DNA of 64,000 nt from JAHEKD01 sp965204695 (GTDB lineage: Bacteria; Pseudomonadota; Gammaproteobacteria; Arenicellales; JAHEKD01). The stretch is from NCBI GenBank assembly GCA_965204695.1, contig OZ242007.1, positions 4,402,001 to 4,466,000 of the forward strand, given 5' to 3'. Position 1 is the stretch's first letter; every line of letters begins with the position of its first letter. The notes under the pieces are model-generated. The model worked only from the letters and a program-made list of their open reading frames with translations, had not been told where the DNA came from and ran no database searches. The translations under genes and the position numbers were made by a program. This document shows, piece by piece, positions 45,429-54,264 of the stretch.

Positions 45429-47534
45429 ATGAGTAAAACATCTAATTCGATTAGGTTAGGAGTCGATATCGGTGGCACCTTTACTGATGTAGTGCTGGAA
45501 GTGGACACAAAGCAATTTTCAACTAAAGTGTTAACCACATATACAGCACCAGAGGATGCCATTATCGATGGTATGAAGCAGGTTTGTGACAAGGCCGGAA
45601 TTCACCCAGAGCAAATTGGGCAAATTATTCACGGTACAACGTTAGCCACAAATGCCTTGATAGAGCGGCGTGGTGCTAAAACAGCATTGATTACTACAGA
45701 AGGTTTCCGTGATGTGATCGAAATGCGTACCGAGTCACGGTTTGAGCAGTATGATTTAAATTTGAATTTACCCGAGCCGTTATTACCCCGGCAACAGCGC
45801 TATACCTTAAAAGAAAGAGTCAGTGCCAAAGGTGAAGTATTGATCGCGCTTGAGCAGGCCGATGTTGAAGTTCTGGTGGAAAAAATCAAGTTCGCGAGGT
45901 ATGAAAGTATTGCTGTCGGTTTTTTACATTCCTATTTAAATGATCACCACGAAAAAATGGTACGCGATGTCCTTGCACAGAAAATGCCGAATGCCATGGT
46001 GTCATTGTCCTCGGAAGTTTCGCCGCAAATGCGCGAATATGAACGCTTTAACACTACAGTCGCTAATGCTTACATTAAACCATTGATGAAGAGTTATCTC
46101 GGGCGGTTGGAAGGTCAACTCCATAACGAAGGCGTACAATGTAAGATTTTCCTGATGCACTCTGGCGGCGGTATTATTTCCATCGAAAGTGCAGCTGAGT
46201 TTCCAGTTCGACTGGTTGAGTCCGGGCCAGCAGGCGGGGCGGTATTTGCTGCGAATATTGCGGCACGTTACGGTTTGGATAAAGTACTTTCCTTCGATAT
46301 GGGCGGGACTACGGCCAAGATTTGTTTAATTAAAAATCAAACGCCAAAAACCAGCCGCGTGTTTGAGGTGGCACGAACTTACCGTTTTAAGAAAGGCTCG
46401 GGAATGCCGATTTCTATTCCTGTGATTGATATGGTTGAGATTGGTGCCGGAGGAGGATCATTGGCCCATGTTGATACTATGAGGCAGATTCGGGTTGGTC
46501 CTGAGTCTGCTGGTTCGGAACCCGGTCCCGCCTGTTATAACCGCGGTGGCGACAAACCGGCCGTTACCGATGCTGATTTAATTCTGGGTAAGCTTGACCC
46601 TGATAATTTTGCCGGAGGTTCAATCCAATTAGAGCCTGAGAATTCCTCACAAGCATTGGAAAAAATACTTGGACAGCCTTTAGATATGGACGCAGTGACA
46701 GCGGCATATGGGCTGGTCGAAGTTGTGGATGAAAACATGGCAAATGCTGCACGAGTACATGCTGTAGAAAATGGCGAAGATCTGGCGCAATACACAATGA
46801 TTGCCTTTGGTGGGGCAGCTCCGTTACATGCCGGACGTTTGTGCGAAAAACTGGGTATCAATCGTGTGTTGATCCCACCAGGTGCCGGTGTGGGTTCTGC
46901 TATTGGGTTTTTACGAGCACCTTTTAGTTTTGAGGCGACTCGCAGTATTTACATGAAGCTGTCTGATTTTGACGCTAAGTTGATTAAAAGCTTACTGGCT
47001 GATCTTCAAACTCAGGCCACACAATTAGTACGATCCTGTGATGCAGATTCTGACATCCAAGCTGAATTCAAAGTTTATATGCGTTACACCGGGCAAGGTT
47101 GGGAAATTCCAATTACCTTAACTCCCGAACAAGCGAAAAATCCTGATCGAGAAACTTTTGAGGAGTTATTTGAAGCAGACTATGCCAAGCTTTTCGGTCG
47201 GTCCGTCGAGGGCATGGATATTGAAATTACGGTATGGGCGGTTAATGCGACAACTCCACCGCAAACCATAGTGAAAGTTGAAACAATCACTTTGGAAAGT
47301 CCAGGGGAAATTGATTCGAACAGAATATTGTTTGATCCAGTATTAGGCGAAACTGTCGAGGCAAGTGTGGTTTTACGAGAAAAGTTACAACCTGGCCAAA
47401 CTGTTGATGGACCAGCTGTCATCACCGAAGATGAAACCACTATTGTTTTACCTGCTAGTCGAACTGCTATTCATCAAGCTGATGGCTGTATTGATGTAAT
47501 GTTGAAAGAACAGATTGTGGAGGTGGCCGCATGA
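45429..47534 (+). CDS. Hydantoinase/oxoprolinase subunit A (HyuA-like)
   Basis: A 701-aa subunit of the ATP-dependent hydantoinase/5-oxoprolinase/acetone-carboxylase family. The N-terminal ATP site is LGVDIGGTFTDVVLEVD, a second phosphate loop is SFDMGGTTAKICLI, and the glycine-rich block VEIGAGGGSLAHVD lies near 340. These enzymes use ATP to open cyclic amides such as N-methylhydantoin or 5-oxoproline. It overlaps hyuB by 4 bp (ATGA), and the product should be an A2B2-type complex. Substrate not determined; the neighbouring amine oxidoreductases favour an N-methylated or hydantoin-like ring. Confidence 0.92.
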   Translation: MSKTSNSIRLGVDIGGTFTDVVLEVDTKQFSTKVLTTYTAPEDAIIDGMKQVCDKAGIHPEQIGQIIHGTTLATNALIERRGAKTALITTEGFRDVIEMRTESRFEQYDLNLNLPEPLLPRQQRYTLKERVSAKGEVLIALEQADVEVLVEKIKFARYESIAVGFLHSYLNDHHEKMVRDVLAQKMPNAMVSLSSEVSPQMREYERFNTTVANAYIKPLMKSYLGRLEGQLHNEGVQCKIFLMHSGGGIISIESAAEFPVRLVESGPAGGAVFAANIAARYGLDKVLSFDMGGTTAKICLIKNQTPKTSRVFEVARTYRFKKGSGMPISIPVIDMVEIGAGGGSLAHVDTMRQIRVGPESAGSEPGPACYNRGGDKPAVTDADLILGKLDPDNFAGGSIQLEPENSSQALEKILGQPLDMDAVTAAYGLVEVVDENMANAARVHAVENGEDLAQYTMIAFGGAAPLHAGRLCEKLGINRVLIPPGAGVGSAIGFLRAPFSFEATRSIYMKLSDFDAKLIKSLLADLQTQATQLVRSCDADSDIQAEFKVYMRYTGQGWEIPITLTPEQAKNPDRETFEELFEADYAKLFGRSVEGMDIEITVWAVNATTPPQTIVKVETITLESPGEIDSNRILFDPVLGETVEASVVLREKLQPGQTVDGPAVITEDETTIVLPASRTAIHQADGCIDVMLKEQIVEVAA

Positions 47535-49240
47535 GTAACAAGGGCACTAATGTTTCCAATCAGGTAATGTGGAACAGGCTGATTTCAGTTGTCGAAGAGC
47601 AGGCACAGGCTTTGGTTCGCACAGCATTTTCAACATCGGTGCGCGAAGCCGGAGATTTATCTGCCGGCGTTTATGATGTGCATGGGCAAATGTTGGCCCA
47701 GGCTGTAACTGGCACACCAGGGCATGTTAATGCCATGGCCGATGCTGTGGCTCACTTTATTCGCCGCATTGGTCGTGAGAATATTTTTGAAGGTGATGTT
47801 TATATTACTAACGACCCTTGGGAAGGAACCGGTCATTTGCATGATATTACGGTTCTTACCCCGTCTTTTTTTCAGGGTAATCTGGTCGGTTTCTTTGCCT
47901 GTACGGCCCATATTGTTGATATAGGTGGACGTGGATTCGGGGCTGATGCTAACTCAGTTTATGAGGAAGGGCTTTATATTCCCATAATGAAATTCGTTGA
48001 GCGAGGAGAAGTCGATAAAACTTTGATACAAATTGTGCGTGGCAATGTGCGAGAACCGGATCAGTTGGTTGGTGATATTTATGCTCTAGCCACCTGCAAT
48101 GAAATCGGTTACCGTCGATTAATCAACATGATGCAAGAGTTCAGCTTAACAGAATTAACCGATATTGCTGAGTTTATTCTGGAAAACTCTTATCGTGCGA
48201 CCATTGAGCGTATTGCTGCCTTGCCTAGAGAATCGGCCTGTGGTGTCATGACGATTGACGGTTACAGCAAACCGGTTGAATTAAAAGTAAAGCTGGACAT
48301 CCAAGCAGACAAAATCCTGTGTGACTTTGATGGTACTTCTGGTTTAGATAAAAAAGGTATTAATGTTCCATTGGTCTATACTAAGGCTTATGCCTGTTAT
48401 GCACTTAAGTGTGCAATTGCGCCAGAGATTCCTAACAATGCAGCATCATTAGCGCCATTCGAGATCACGGCACCAGAAGATTCTATCCTTAATGCAAAAC
48501 ATCCGGCACCGGTAGCCTTACGGCATGTGATTGGGCATATGATCCCAGATACAGTTTATGATGCGCTAGACAAAATTCTCCCTGAGACTGTGCCTGCGGA
48601 AGGAGCAGGCACGTTATGCAATTTTCAGGTTTCACTACGACCTAGGACTGATATAAAAGCACCTGATGGCGCCGTTCGATCTGAAGTATTGACCTTTAAT
48701 TCAGGTGGCTCTGGTGCCAGGCCGAATTCTGATGGCTTGAATGCCACAGCGTTTCCATCAGGTGTAATGACCATGCCTGTCGAGGCCACAGAGCATACCG
48801 GTCCGGTAATTATCTGGCGTAAAGAACTTAGGTGTGACAGTGGCGGTGCGGGTAAATATCGCGGTGGTTTAGGGCAATACATGGAAGTGGGTGCAAGTGA
48901 AGGACACGAATTCGATTTTCAGGCTATGTTTGATCGCGTTCATTACCCGGCTCGCGGTCGGCAAGGTGGACAAGACGGTGCACCCACTAGCATTAGTCAG
49001 GATGACGGCACTGCGATGAAAGGCAAAGGCAAGCAGTTTGTGCCGCATGGCCGCAAAGTCATGTTAGCATTTCCCGGGGGAGCTGGTTATGGCAGGGCTA
49101 GTGAGCGCAATACGACACTAGTCGAAAAAGACCTGGCCCGGCAATATATCTCGGCTGAAATAGCCATCAATGATTATGGCTTGAGCAGATCACAGGTGGA
49201 GGCTATCATGAGCGCCGTTGAACGAGGAGAGGCACTTTAA
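47531..49240 (+). CDS. Hydantoinase/oxoprolinase subunit B (HyuB-like)
   Basis: A 569-aa B subunit. Blocks VREAGDLSAGVYDVHGQMLAQ, GDVYITNDPWEGTGHLHDI and VRGNVREPDQLVGDIYA are diagnostic of the HyuB family and carry the metal-binding acids and histidines. It overlaps hyuA by 4 bp, and its stop is immediately followed by the ATG of the flavoenzyme gene, so the three are translated as one operon. Confidence 0.92.
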   Translation: MSNKGTNVSNQVMWNRLISVVEEQAQALVRTAFSTSVREAGDLSAGVYDVHGQMLAQAVTGTPGHVNAMADAVAHFIRRIGRENIFEGDVYITNDPWEGTGHLHDITVLTPSFFQGNLVGFFACTAHIVDIGGRGFGADANSVYEEGLYIPIMKFVERGEVDKTLIQIVRGNVREPDQLVGDIYALATCNEIGYRRLINMMQEFSLTELTDIAEFILENSYRATIERIAALPRESACGVMTIDGYSKPVELKVKLDIQADKILCDFDGTSGLDKKGINVPLVYTKAYACYALKCAIAPEIPNNAASLAPFEITAPEDSILNAKHPAPVALRHVIGHMIPDTVYDALDKILPETVPAEGAGTLCNFQVSLRPRTDIKAPDGAVRSEVLTFNSGGSGARPNSDGLNATAFPSGVMTMPVEATEHTGPVIIWRKELRCDSGGAGKYRGGLGQYMEVGASEGHEFDFQAMFDRVHYPARGRQGGQDGAPTSISQDDGTAMKGKGKQFVPHGRKVMLAFPGGAGYGRASERNTTLVEKDLARQYISAEIAINDYGLSRSQVEAIMSAVERGEAL

Positions 49241-50461
49241 ATGGGTTTGCCAACATTAGCCAGCACACCAACACAGAATAGTTATGATGTGGTGATTGTT
49301 GGTGGAGCAATGTATGGTTCTTCAGTAGCTTGGTTCTTGACTGATAATCCTGACTTTGATGGTTCGGTTTTAGTCGTTGAACGTGATCCAACTTACCAAT
49401 TTTCAGCAACTGCCCATACTAACAGTTGCATGCGGCAACAGTTTTCACGTGAAATCAATGTCCAGGTCTCTCAGTTTGCGGCGGAATTTGTAAAAAATTT
49501 CCGTGAGTACATGGGTGGTGATGAACGAGTTCCAGAATTATCGATTCATAACTTTGGCTATATGTATCTGGCAGATAATGAAGGCTTTGCTGAAATCTTA
49601 AAGGAAAATCAGAAGCTGCAAACAGCTCATGGTGCCGGCACTAAAATCATGAGTGCTGAAGAAATTAAACGTGATTATCCTTTCTACAACCTAGATGACA
49701 TCATTCTGGGCAGCCATAACTTAATCGATGAAGGCTACTTTGATGGTAATACTTTATTTGATTGGTGGAAACGCTGTGCAAGAGAAAAAGGCGTGGAGTA
49801 TGTGGCTAATGAAGTCATAACGATGAGCAAAAATGTTGCGGGTAATAAGGTTGAAGGTGTGGCTTTGAGTACTGGTGAAATAATTCAGTGCGGTAAAGTG
49901 GTCAATGCCTCTGGCACTCGGGCCAACCTTACTTCGCAAATGGCAGGAATTGAACTGCCAATTGAACCGCGTAAACGCTATACCTTTATTTTTGAAGCGC
50001 AAGAACCGCTTGATCGCGACTTGCCACTAACTATCGATCCATCCGGCGTACACATGCGCACAGACGGGACTTATTACATGGCCGGTTGTCCGCCAGATGA
50101 TGATCTGACAGTGGATTATGATGATTTTGTCGTAGACCATAGTCTGTGGGAAAGCAAGGCGTGGCCAGCTATCGCCAACCGAGTGCCACAGTTTGAAGCG
50201 ATCAAGTTAGTCAATTCCTGGGTAGGTCATTATGATTACAACACTTTAGATCAGAATGCGATCCTGGGATCACATCCTACTGTAGAGAACTTTATTTTTG
50301 TGAATGGCTTTTCCGGCCACGGCTTTCAACAATCACCGGCCATGGGTCGTGGAACAGCGGAGTGGATTACTTACGGTGAATATCGGTCACTTGATTTGAC
50401 ACCGTTTCACTATGACCGAGTTATTGAAAATCGTCCTTTTATAGAAAAGGCGGTCATTTGA
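49241..50461 (+). CDS. DAO-family FAD-dependent oxidoreductase
   Basis: A 406-aa flavoenzyme. The FAD motif YDVVIVGGAMYGSSVAWFL lies at residues 14-32, and the C-terminal FAD block is GFSGHGFQQSPAMGRGTAEW. The overall layout resembles sarcosine-oxidase or FOXRED1-like proteins. The ATG directly follows the hyuB stop without a gap, so it acts in the same pathway, perhaps oxidising the amino acid or N-methyl amino acid released by ring opening. Sarcosine from N-methylhydantoin is the textbook analogue, but N-carbamoylsarcosine amidase is not present here. Confidence 0.87.
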   Translation: MGLPTLASTPTQNSYDVVIVGGAMYGSSVAWFLTDNPDFDGSVLVVERDPTYQFSATAHTNSCMRQQFSREINVQVSQFAAEFVKNFREYMGGDERVPELSIHNFGYMYLADNEGFAEILKENQKLQTAHGAGTKIMSAEEIKRDYPFYNLDDIILGSHNLIDEGYFDGNTLFDWWKRCAREKGVEYVANEVITMSKNVAGNKVEGVALSTGEIIQCGKVVNASGTRANLTSQMAGIELPIEPRKRYTFIFEAQEPLDRDLPLTIDPSGVHMRTDGTYYMAGCPPDDDLTVDYDDFVVDHSLWESKAWPAIANRVPQFEAIKLVNSWVGHYDYNTLDQNAILGSHPTVENFIFVNGFSGHGFQQSPAMGRGTAEWITYGEYRSLDLTPFHYDRVIENRPFIEKAVI

Positions 50462-50471
50462 GGGAGCTAGA

Positions 50472-50598
50472 GTGAAATTGCCAACTAAAGTTTTGCTACG
50501 TAAGTGGCAAGTTAAAAGTTTTTTGGATTGCCACGGTCGTTCACGAAGTTCTCTCCTTTATGCCCTATGGGTGCTCGCAATGACCAAGAGAGTTTAAT
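50472..50598 (+). other. Possible truncated reading frame interrupted by a repeat
   Basis: Ten bases after the flavoenzyme stop, GGGAG is followed by GTG and about 17 codons (VKLPTKVLLRKWQVKSF) before the frame enters the dispersed repeat and ends there. It could be the stump of a fourth operon gene cut by the repeat. It is too short to identify and may be chance. Confidence 0.25.
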
Positions 50599-50670
50599 AT
50601 GCCTTCGATGCTTGATTACTTCATTGTCATTGCGCACCCTCTTGGGCATAAAAGCATGGCGAAGCAGTCC
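50524..50670. repeat. Dispersed repeat, copy 3 (half-units back to back)
   Basis: The half-unit TGGATTGCCACGGTCG ... TTATGCCCTATGGGTGC then TCGCAATGAC (50524-50584) is followed 41 bp later by GTCATTGCG ... CTTGGGCATAAAAGCATGG then CGAAGCAGTCC (50626-50670). The halves are the same as in copies 1 and 2 but in outward order. It splits the hyu operon from the next genes. Confidence 0.67.
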
Positions 50671-50738
50671 ATAATATCAATTGAAAAGTTATTGAGCATT
50701 TTCTTGATCACCTAAATTGACCCAAGGAGTATAACCTA

Positions 50739-51575
50739 ATGAAAAAAATTGTTTTGACCGGCGCCGCCGGACGCCTGGGTTCTTACCTTCGAGAACCATT
50801 AACTAAGCTGGCAGAGGAATTGGTGTCATCCGATATCATCGATGATATTGGCAACTGTTATAAAGGCGAGCGTTACCAACGAGCTGAACTTTCTGATCTC
50901 GATGAAATTAATCAATTGCTCGAAGGTGCCGATATGGTGGTGCACTTTGGTGCCATTGGCGATGAGCGTCCCTTCGAAACCTTATTAGGCCCAAATTTTA
51001 TTGGTGCCTATAACGTTTGGGAGGCGGCTTACCGGCAAGGTCTAAAGCGCGTGGTTTACGCTAGCTCCATTCACGCTGTAGGCATGTACGAAAAAACCAA
51101 GTTTATTGGTACCGATGTGCCTCATCGCCCAGATACATTTTATGGTCTGGCCAAATGTTTTGCTGAAGACTTGGCGAGTATGTATTGGGATAAACGTGGA
51201 ATTGAATCTGTTTGTATGCGTATTTTATCTTGCGCACAAGTGACCAATGCCCGTGCGCTTGGCAGTTGGTTATCTTATGATGACCTGATTCAACTGGTGG
51301 AAAAATCCATCACCACACCGATTACTGGATTTTCGGTGGTTTACGGTGTGTCAGACAATGACCGAGTCCCGGTGGATAATACCAAAGCCAGTTTTTTAGG
51401 CTACCGGCCCAAGGATAATGCTGAACAATTTGCTGAACAAATTCTGGCCGAAGCACCTCAGGCTGATGCGCAAGATCCTGGCCAGATGTGTCACGGCGGA
51501 CCGTTTGCTTCAACTAAGCTGGGTCACAGTGGTGTGGCGACGATGAATATTATTGACGACAAGAAATCGACTTAA
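50739..51575 (+). CDS. NAD-dependent epimerase/dehydratase, uronate-dehydrogenase-like
   Basis: A 278-aa short-chain extended Rossmann protein. The NAD motif is TGAAGRLGSYL (GxxGxxG), and the active-site Tyr-Lys pair is FYGLAK near 137-141, preceded by Ser in YASSIHAVGMY. Size and blocks match uronate dehydrogenase (Udh) homologues, which oxidise glucuronate or galacturonate to the lactone. No other uronate gene is adjacent, so another sugar or hydroxy acid is possible. AAGGAG lies 9 nt before the ATG. It is followed after 10 bp by an SDR gene. Confidence 0.84.
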   Translation: MKKIVLTGAAGRLGSYLREPLTKLAEELVSSDIIDDIGNCYKGERYQRAELSDLDEINQLLEGADMVVHFGAIGDERPFETLLGPNFIGAYNVWEAAYRQGLKRVVYASSIHAVGMYEKTKFIGTDVPHRPDTFYGLAKCFAEDLASMYWDKRGIESVCMRILSCAQVTNARALGSWLSYDDLIQLVEKSITTPITGFSVVYGVSDNDRVPVDNTKASFLGYRPKDNAEQFAEQILAEAPQADAQDPGQMCHGGPFASTKLGHSGVATMNIIDDKKST

Positions 51576-51585
51576 AGGAGAACAA

Positions 51586-52287
51586 ATGACTAAACCTGTA
51601 GCAATAATTGTAGGTGGTGGTAGCGGAATAGGTGCTGATGCAGCCAAGAACTTATCTTCCAAAGGTTATGATGTGGCTGTAATGTCTTCTTCAGGTAAAG
51701 GAGAGGCTTTAGGAAATGAACTCGGTGGGTTAGGTTATACCGGTTCAAATTTAGTGGTCAAAGACTTACAAGGTTTTGTAAACGCAACAATAGATCGCTT
51801 TGGTCGTATTGATGGTGTAGTTAACTGCACCGGGCACGGTCCTAAAGGTGCGGTGATGGATATTTCTGATGAGGATTGGCACTTAGGCATGGATTATTAT
51901 TTCTTAAATGTTGTACGAACCACTCGGCTGGTGTTGCCTATTATGCAACAGCAACAGTCAGGCTCAATTGTCAATATTTCCACTTTTGCAACTTTTGAAC
52001 CCGATCCGGATTTCCCAACTTCTGCGATATTTCGCGCTAGCCTGGCGGGTTATACAAAATTATTTAGTAACAAATATGCAGCTGAAAACATTCGTATGAA
52101 TAATATTCTGCCTGGTTTTATTGATAGTCTGCCAGAGAAAGAAGATCGCGTCGCAAGAATTCCTGCGGGACGCTATGCCAAAGTCAGTGAACTATCTGAG
52201 ACCGTTGCTTTTATGGTTTCAGATGCATCTAGTTATATTACAGGTCAAAACTTAAGAGTTGATGGTGGGCTGACTCACTCGGTTTAA
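51586..52287 (+). CDS. SDR-fold protein lacking the catalytic Tyr and Lys
   Basis: A 233-aa classical-type SDR. The nucleotide motif is VGGGSGIGADAA (TGxxxGxG-like), and NCTG, the catalytic-type Ser in IVNISTF (about 134) and the C-terminal ITGQNLRVDGG are present. Where active SDRs have Y-x-x-x-K, the sequence is AIFRASLAGYTKLF, giving Phe149 and Leu153. Both key residues are therefore replaced, while flanking positions (IRMNNILPGFIDS) align well. It may be a non-canonical reductase, a binding protein or an inactive paralogue. The start is chosen at the ATG with AAAGGAGAAC upstream. Confidence 0.86.
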   Translation: MTKPVAIIVGGGSGIGADAAKNLSSKGYDVAVMSSSGKGEALGNELGGLGYTGSNLVVKDLQGFVNATIDRFGRIDGVVNCTGHGPKGAVMDISDEDWHLGMDYYFLNVVRTTRLVLPIMQQQQSGSIVNISTFATFEPDPDFPTSAIFRASLAGYTKLFSNKYAAENIRMNNILPGFIDSLPEKEDRVARIPAGRYAKVSELSETVAFMVSDASSYITGQNLRVDGGLTHSV

Positions 52288-52426
52288 ATATATTTCATAA
52301 TTTATTAATGTATAATTGATTATGATAAGGGTGAAAGATTGGACGGGAATGTTGAAATCACGCAAATCATTGTAGTGGTTTCTTTTGGTTTTTAATATTT
52401 TAATTTAGTTACACACGGAGTTATCT

Positions 52427-54043
52427 ATGACTACTAGAAACAATAGGGAGTTTTTTGACAAAATTCTCGAAGCGGGTAGAAAGAAACAATTATCAAGACG
52501 TCAGTTTATGACGCATGCGATGGCGGCTGGTTTGACTATGACTGCCGCATCAACGCTTTGGACTGAAAAAGTTTCAGCCCAAACGCCACAGAAAGGTGGC
52601 AAGTTTAGAGTGGGTGTCCATGATGCTAATACGACAGATACTCATGACCCTGGCACATACTTAAGTGTTGGTCACATTCAAACCGCACATGCACATCGAA
52701 GTTATTTGACTGAGATCACTTCGGAAAATGGCTTAGGTGGGGATCTAGCCACTAGTTGGGAAGCCACGCCAGATGCAAAGACCTGGACTTTTCAATTAGC
52801 AAATAATGCAAGTTTTCACAGTGGTAAGCCTGTTACATCTAAGGATGTAATAGCTTCTGTCAATCACCATCGTGGTGAAGGGACTACTTCTGCTGCCGCT
52901 TCGCTGATGGCGAATATTACAGATATCAAAGCAGATGGTGATCATGCTGTTGTGATTGAACTTGATACAGGCATAGCGGATTTACCTTGGTTTTTTACTG
53001 ACTATCACCTGACAATATGCCCTGCTAAAGATGACGGGTCCATGGATTGGGAAAGCGGTGATGGTTGTGGTCCATACAAGTTGCTCAATCATGAGCCTGG
53101 AGTACGTTCTGATTTTGAACGTCATGATGGTTGGCATCGCGATGATGGCGCTTATTTTGATACTGTTGAATTCACAGTGCTTAATGATCCTAACTCCAGA
53201 CAATCTGCATTGATTACTGGAGACGTTGATTCGATCACATCGGTTGATTTAAAAACATTAGCTTTACTACAACGTAACCCAGATATTCAAATCGATAATA
53301 CCCCAAGCGGATCGGCAATCACCTTACCCATGTTCTGTGATGTGGCACCTTTTGATAATCTTGATGTACGCTTGGCGTTAAAACATGCGATCAATCGTGA
53401 AGATATTGTTGAAAAAATCCTGTTTGGTACAGGCACACCTGGTAATGATTTCCATGTCTCACCCAATATGCCGTATTTCCCGGCAGATATAGAGCCACGT
53501 GCTTATGATCCTGATAAAGCCAAATTTCATTTAAAACAGGCCGGTTTGGATTCATTAACTGTGGATTTATCTGCAGCAGACAGTATCTTACCTGGTGCAG
53601 TGGATATGTGTGTGCTTTACGGTGAGCACGCCAAAGAGGCGGGTATTACTGTCAATGCAATACGTGAACCTAATGATGGATACTGGTCAAGTGTTTGGTT
53701 GACAAAACCATTTGTATTTGTCAAATGGGGTGCGCGTGCAACACCTGATCAAATGTTTACTTTGACTTATAAAGACGATGCGCCTTGGAATGAATCGCAT
53801 TGGCAAAATGCACGTTTTAACGAGTTGTTGCTTCAGGCTAAATCTGAGCTTGATGATAACTTGCGTGCAGAAATGTACCGTGAAATGTGCTTATTGGCAC
53901 GTGATGATGGTGGCACAATTATTCCTATGTTTACAAACTTTGTTTGTGCACGACAAGGCAATGTACAACATGGTCCAAGTGTCGCGGCCAGTTGGGAGAA
54001 TGATGGAGCCCGCTCAACTCATCGTTGGTGGTTTTCTTCTTAA
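52427..54043 (+). CDS. Tat-exported substrate-binding protein, SBP family 5
   Basis: A 538-aa extracytoplasmic solute receptor of the oligopeptide/opine/nickel type. A twin-arginine signal SRRQFMTHAMAAGLTMTAAS is followed by a cleavage-like VSAQ. The family blocks WEATPDAKTWTFQLANNASF and LDVRLALKHAINREDIVEKI are clear. No ABC permease or ATPase genes follow, so the rest of the transporter must be elsewhere. Context suggests uptake of the compound degraded by the hyu cluster. GGAG lies 7 nt before the ATG, and a hairpin terminator follows the gene. Confidence 0.9.
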   Translation: MTTRNNREFFDKILEAGRKKQLSRRQFMTHAMAAGLTMTAASTLWTEKVSAQTPQKGGKFRVGVHDANTTDTHDPGTYLSVGHIQTAHAHRSYLTEITSENGLGGDLATSWEATPDAKTWTFQLANNASFHSGKPVTSKDVIASVNHHRGEGTTSAAASLMANITDIKADGDHAVVIELDTGIADLPWFFTDYHLTICPAKDDGSMDWESGDGCGPYKLLNHEPGVRSDFERHDGWHRDDGAYFDTVEFTVLNDPNSRQSALITGDVDSITSVDLKTLALLQRNPDIQIDNTPSGSAITLPMFCDVAPFDNLDVRLALKHAINREDIVEKILFGTGTPGNDFHVSPNMPYFPADIEPRAYDPDKAKFHLKQAGLDSLTVDLSAADSILPGAVDMCVLYGEHAKEAGITVNAIREPNDGYWSSVWLTKPFVFVKWGARATPDQMFTLTYKDDAPWNESHWQNARFNELLLQAKSELDDNLRAEMYREMCLLARDDGGTIIPMFTNFVCARQGNVQHGPSVAASWENDGARSTHRWWFSS

Positions 54044-54068
54044 AACATCCATAAAACCATTTTTAAAG

Positions 54069-54096
54069 CAGGGCTCTGACGTGAGTCCTGTTTTTT
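54069..54096 (+). terminator. Intrinsic terminator after the binding-protein gene
   Basis: CAGGGCTC pairs with GAGTCCTG across TGACGT, followed by TTTTTT (54091-54096), 25 bp after the stop codon. Stem mismatches are minor, and the T-run supports Rho-independent termination. Confidence 0.82.
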
Positions 54097-54256
54097 ATTT
54101 AACGTTCGCATAAACGACAGAAGTTCCGGCTTTGCGAGGAATTCCTAATTGCTGTTCAAACCTGACAGATCTCTGAAGTGCCAAATAGCCCGGCTTCACG
54201 CACATTTTGAAATAGATCAGGGTAACTGACTGAACGGAGGAATTGGGGATGCCCAT
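54095..54256 (-). other. Small open frame in a repeat-like gap
   Basis: A 53-codon frame runs from an ATG (54254-54256) to TAA, ending IPRKAGTSVVYANVK. A second minus-strand frame over the same DNA also reads smoothly (SYPDLFQNVREAGLFGTS) before a stop. The stretch has a different texture from the neighbouring genes. No ribosome site precedes the ATG, which lies just after the MFS stop. It may be a dispersed repeat or a remnant of an inserted element rather than a gene. Confidence 0.3.
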
Positions 54257-54264
54257 GGGGCAAT

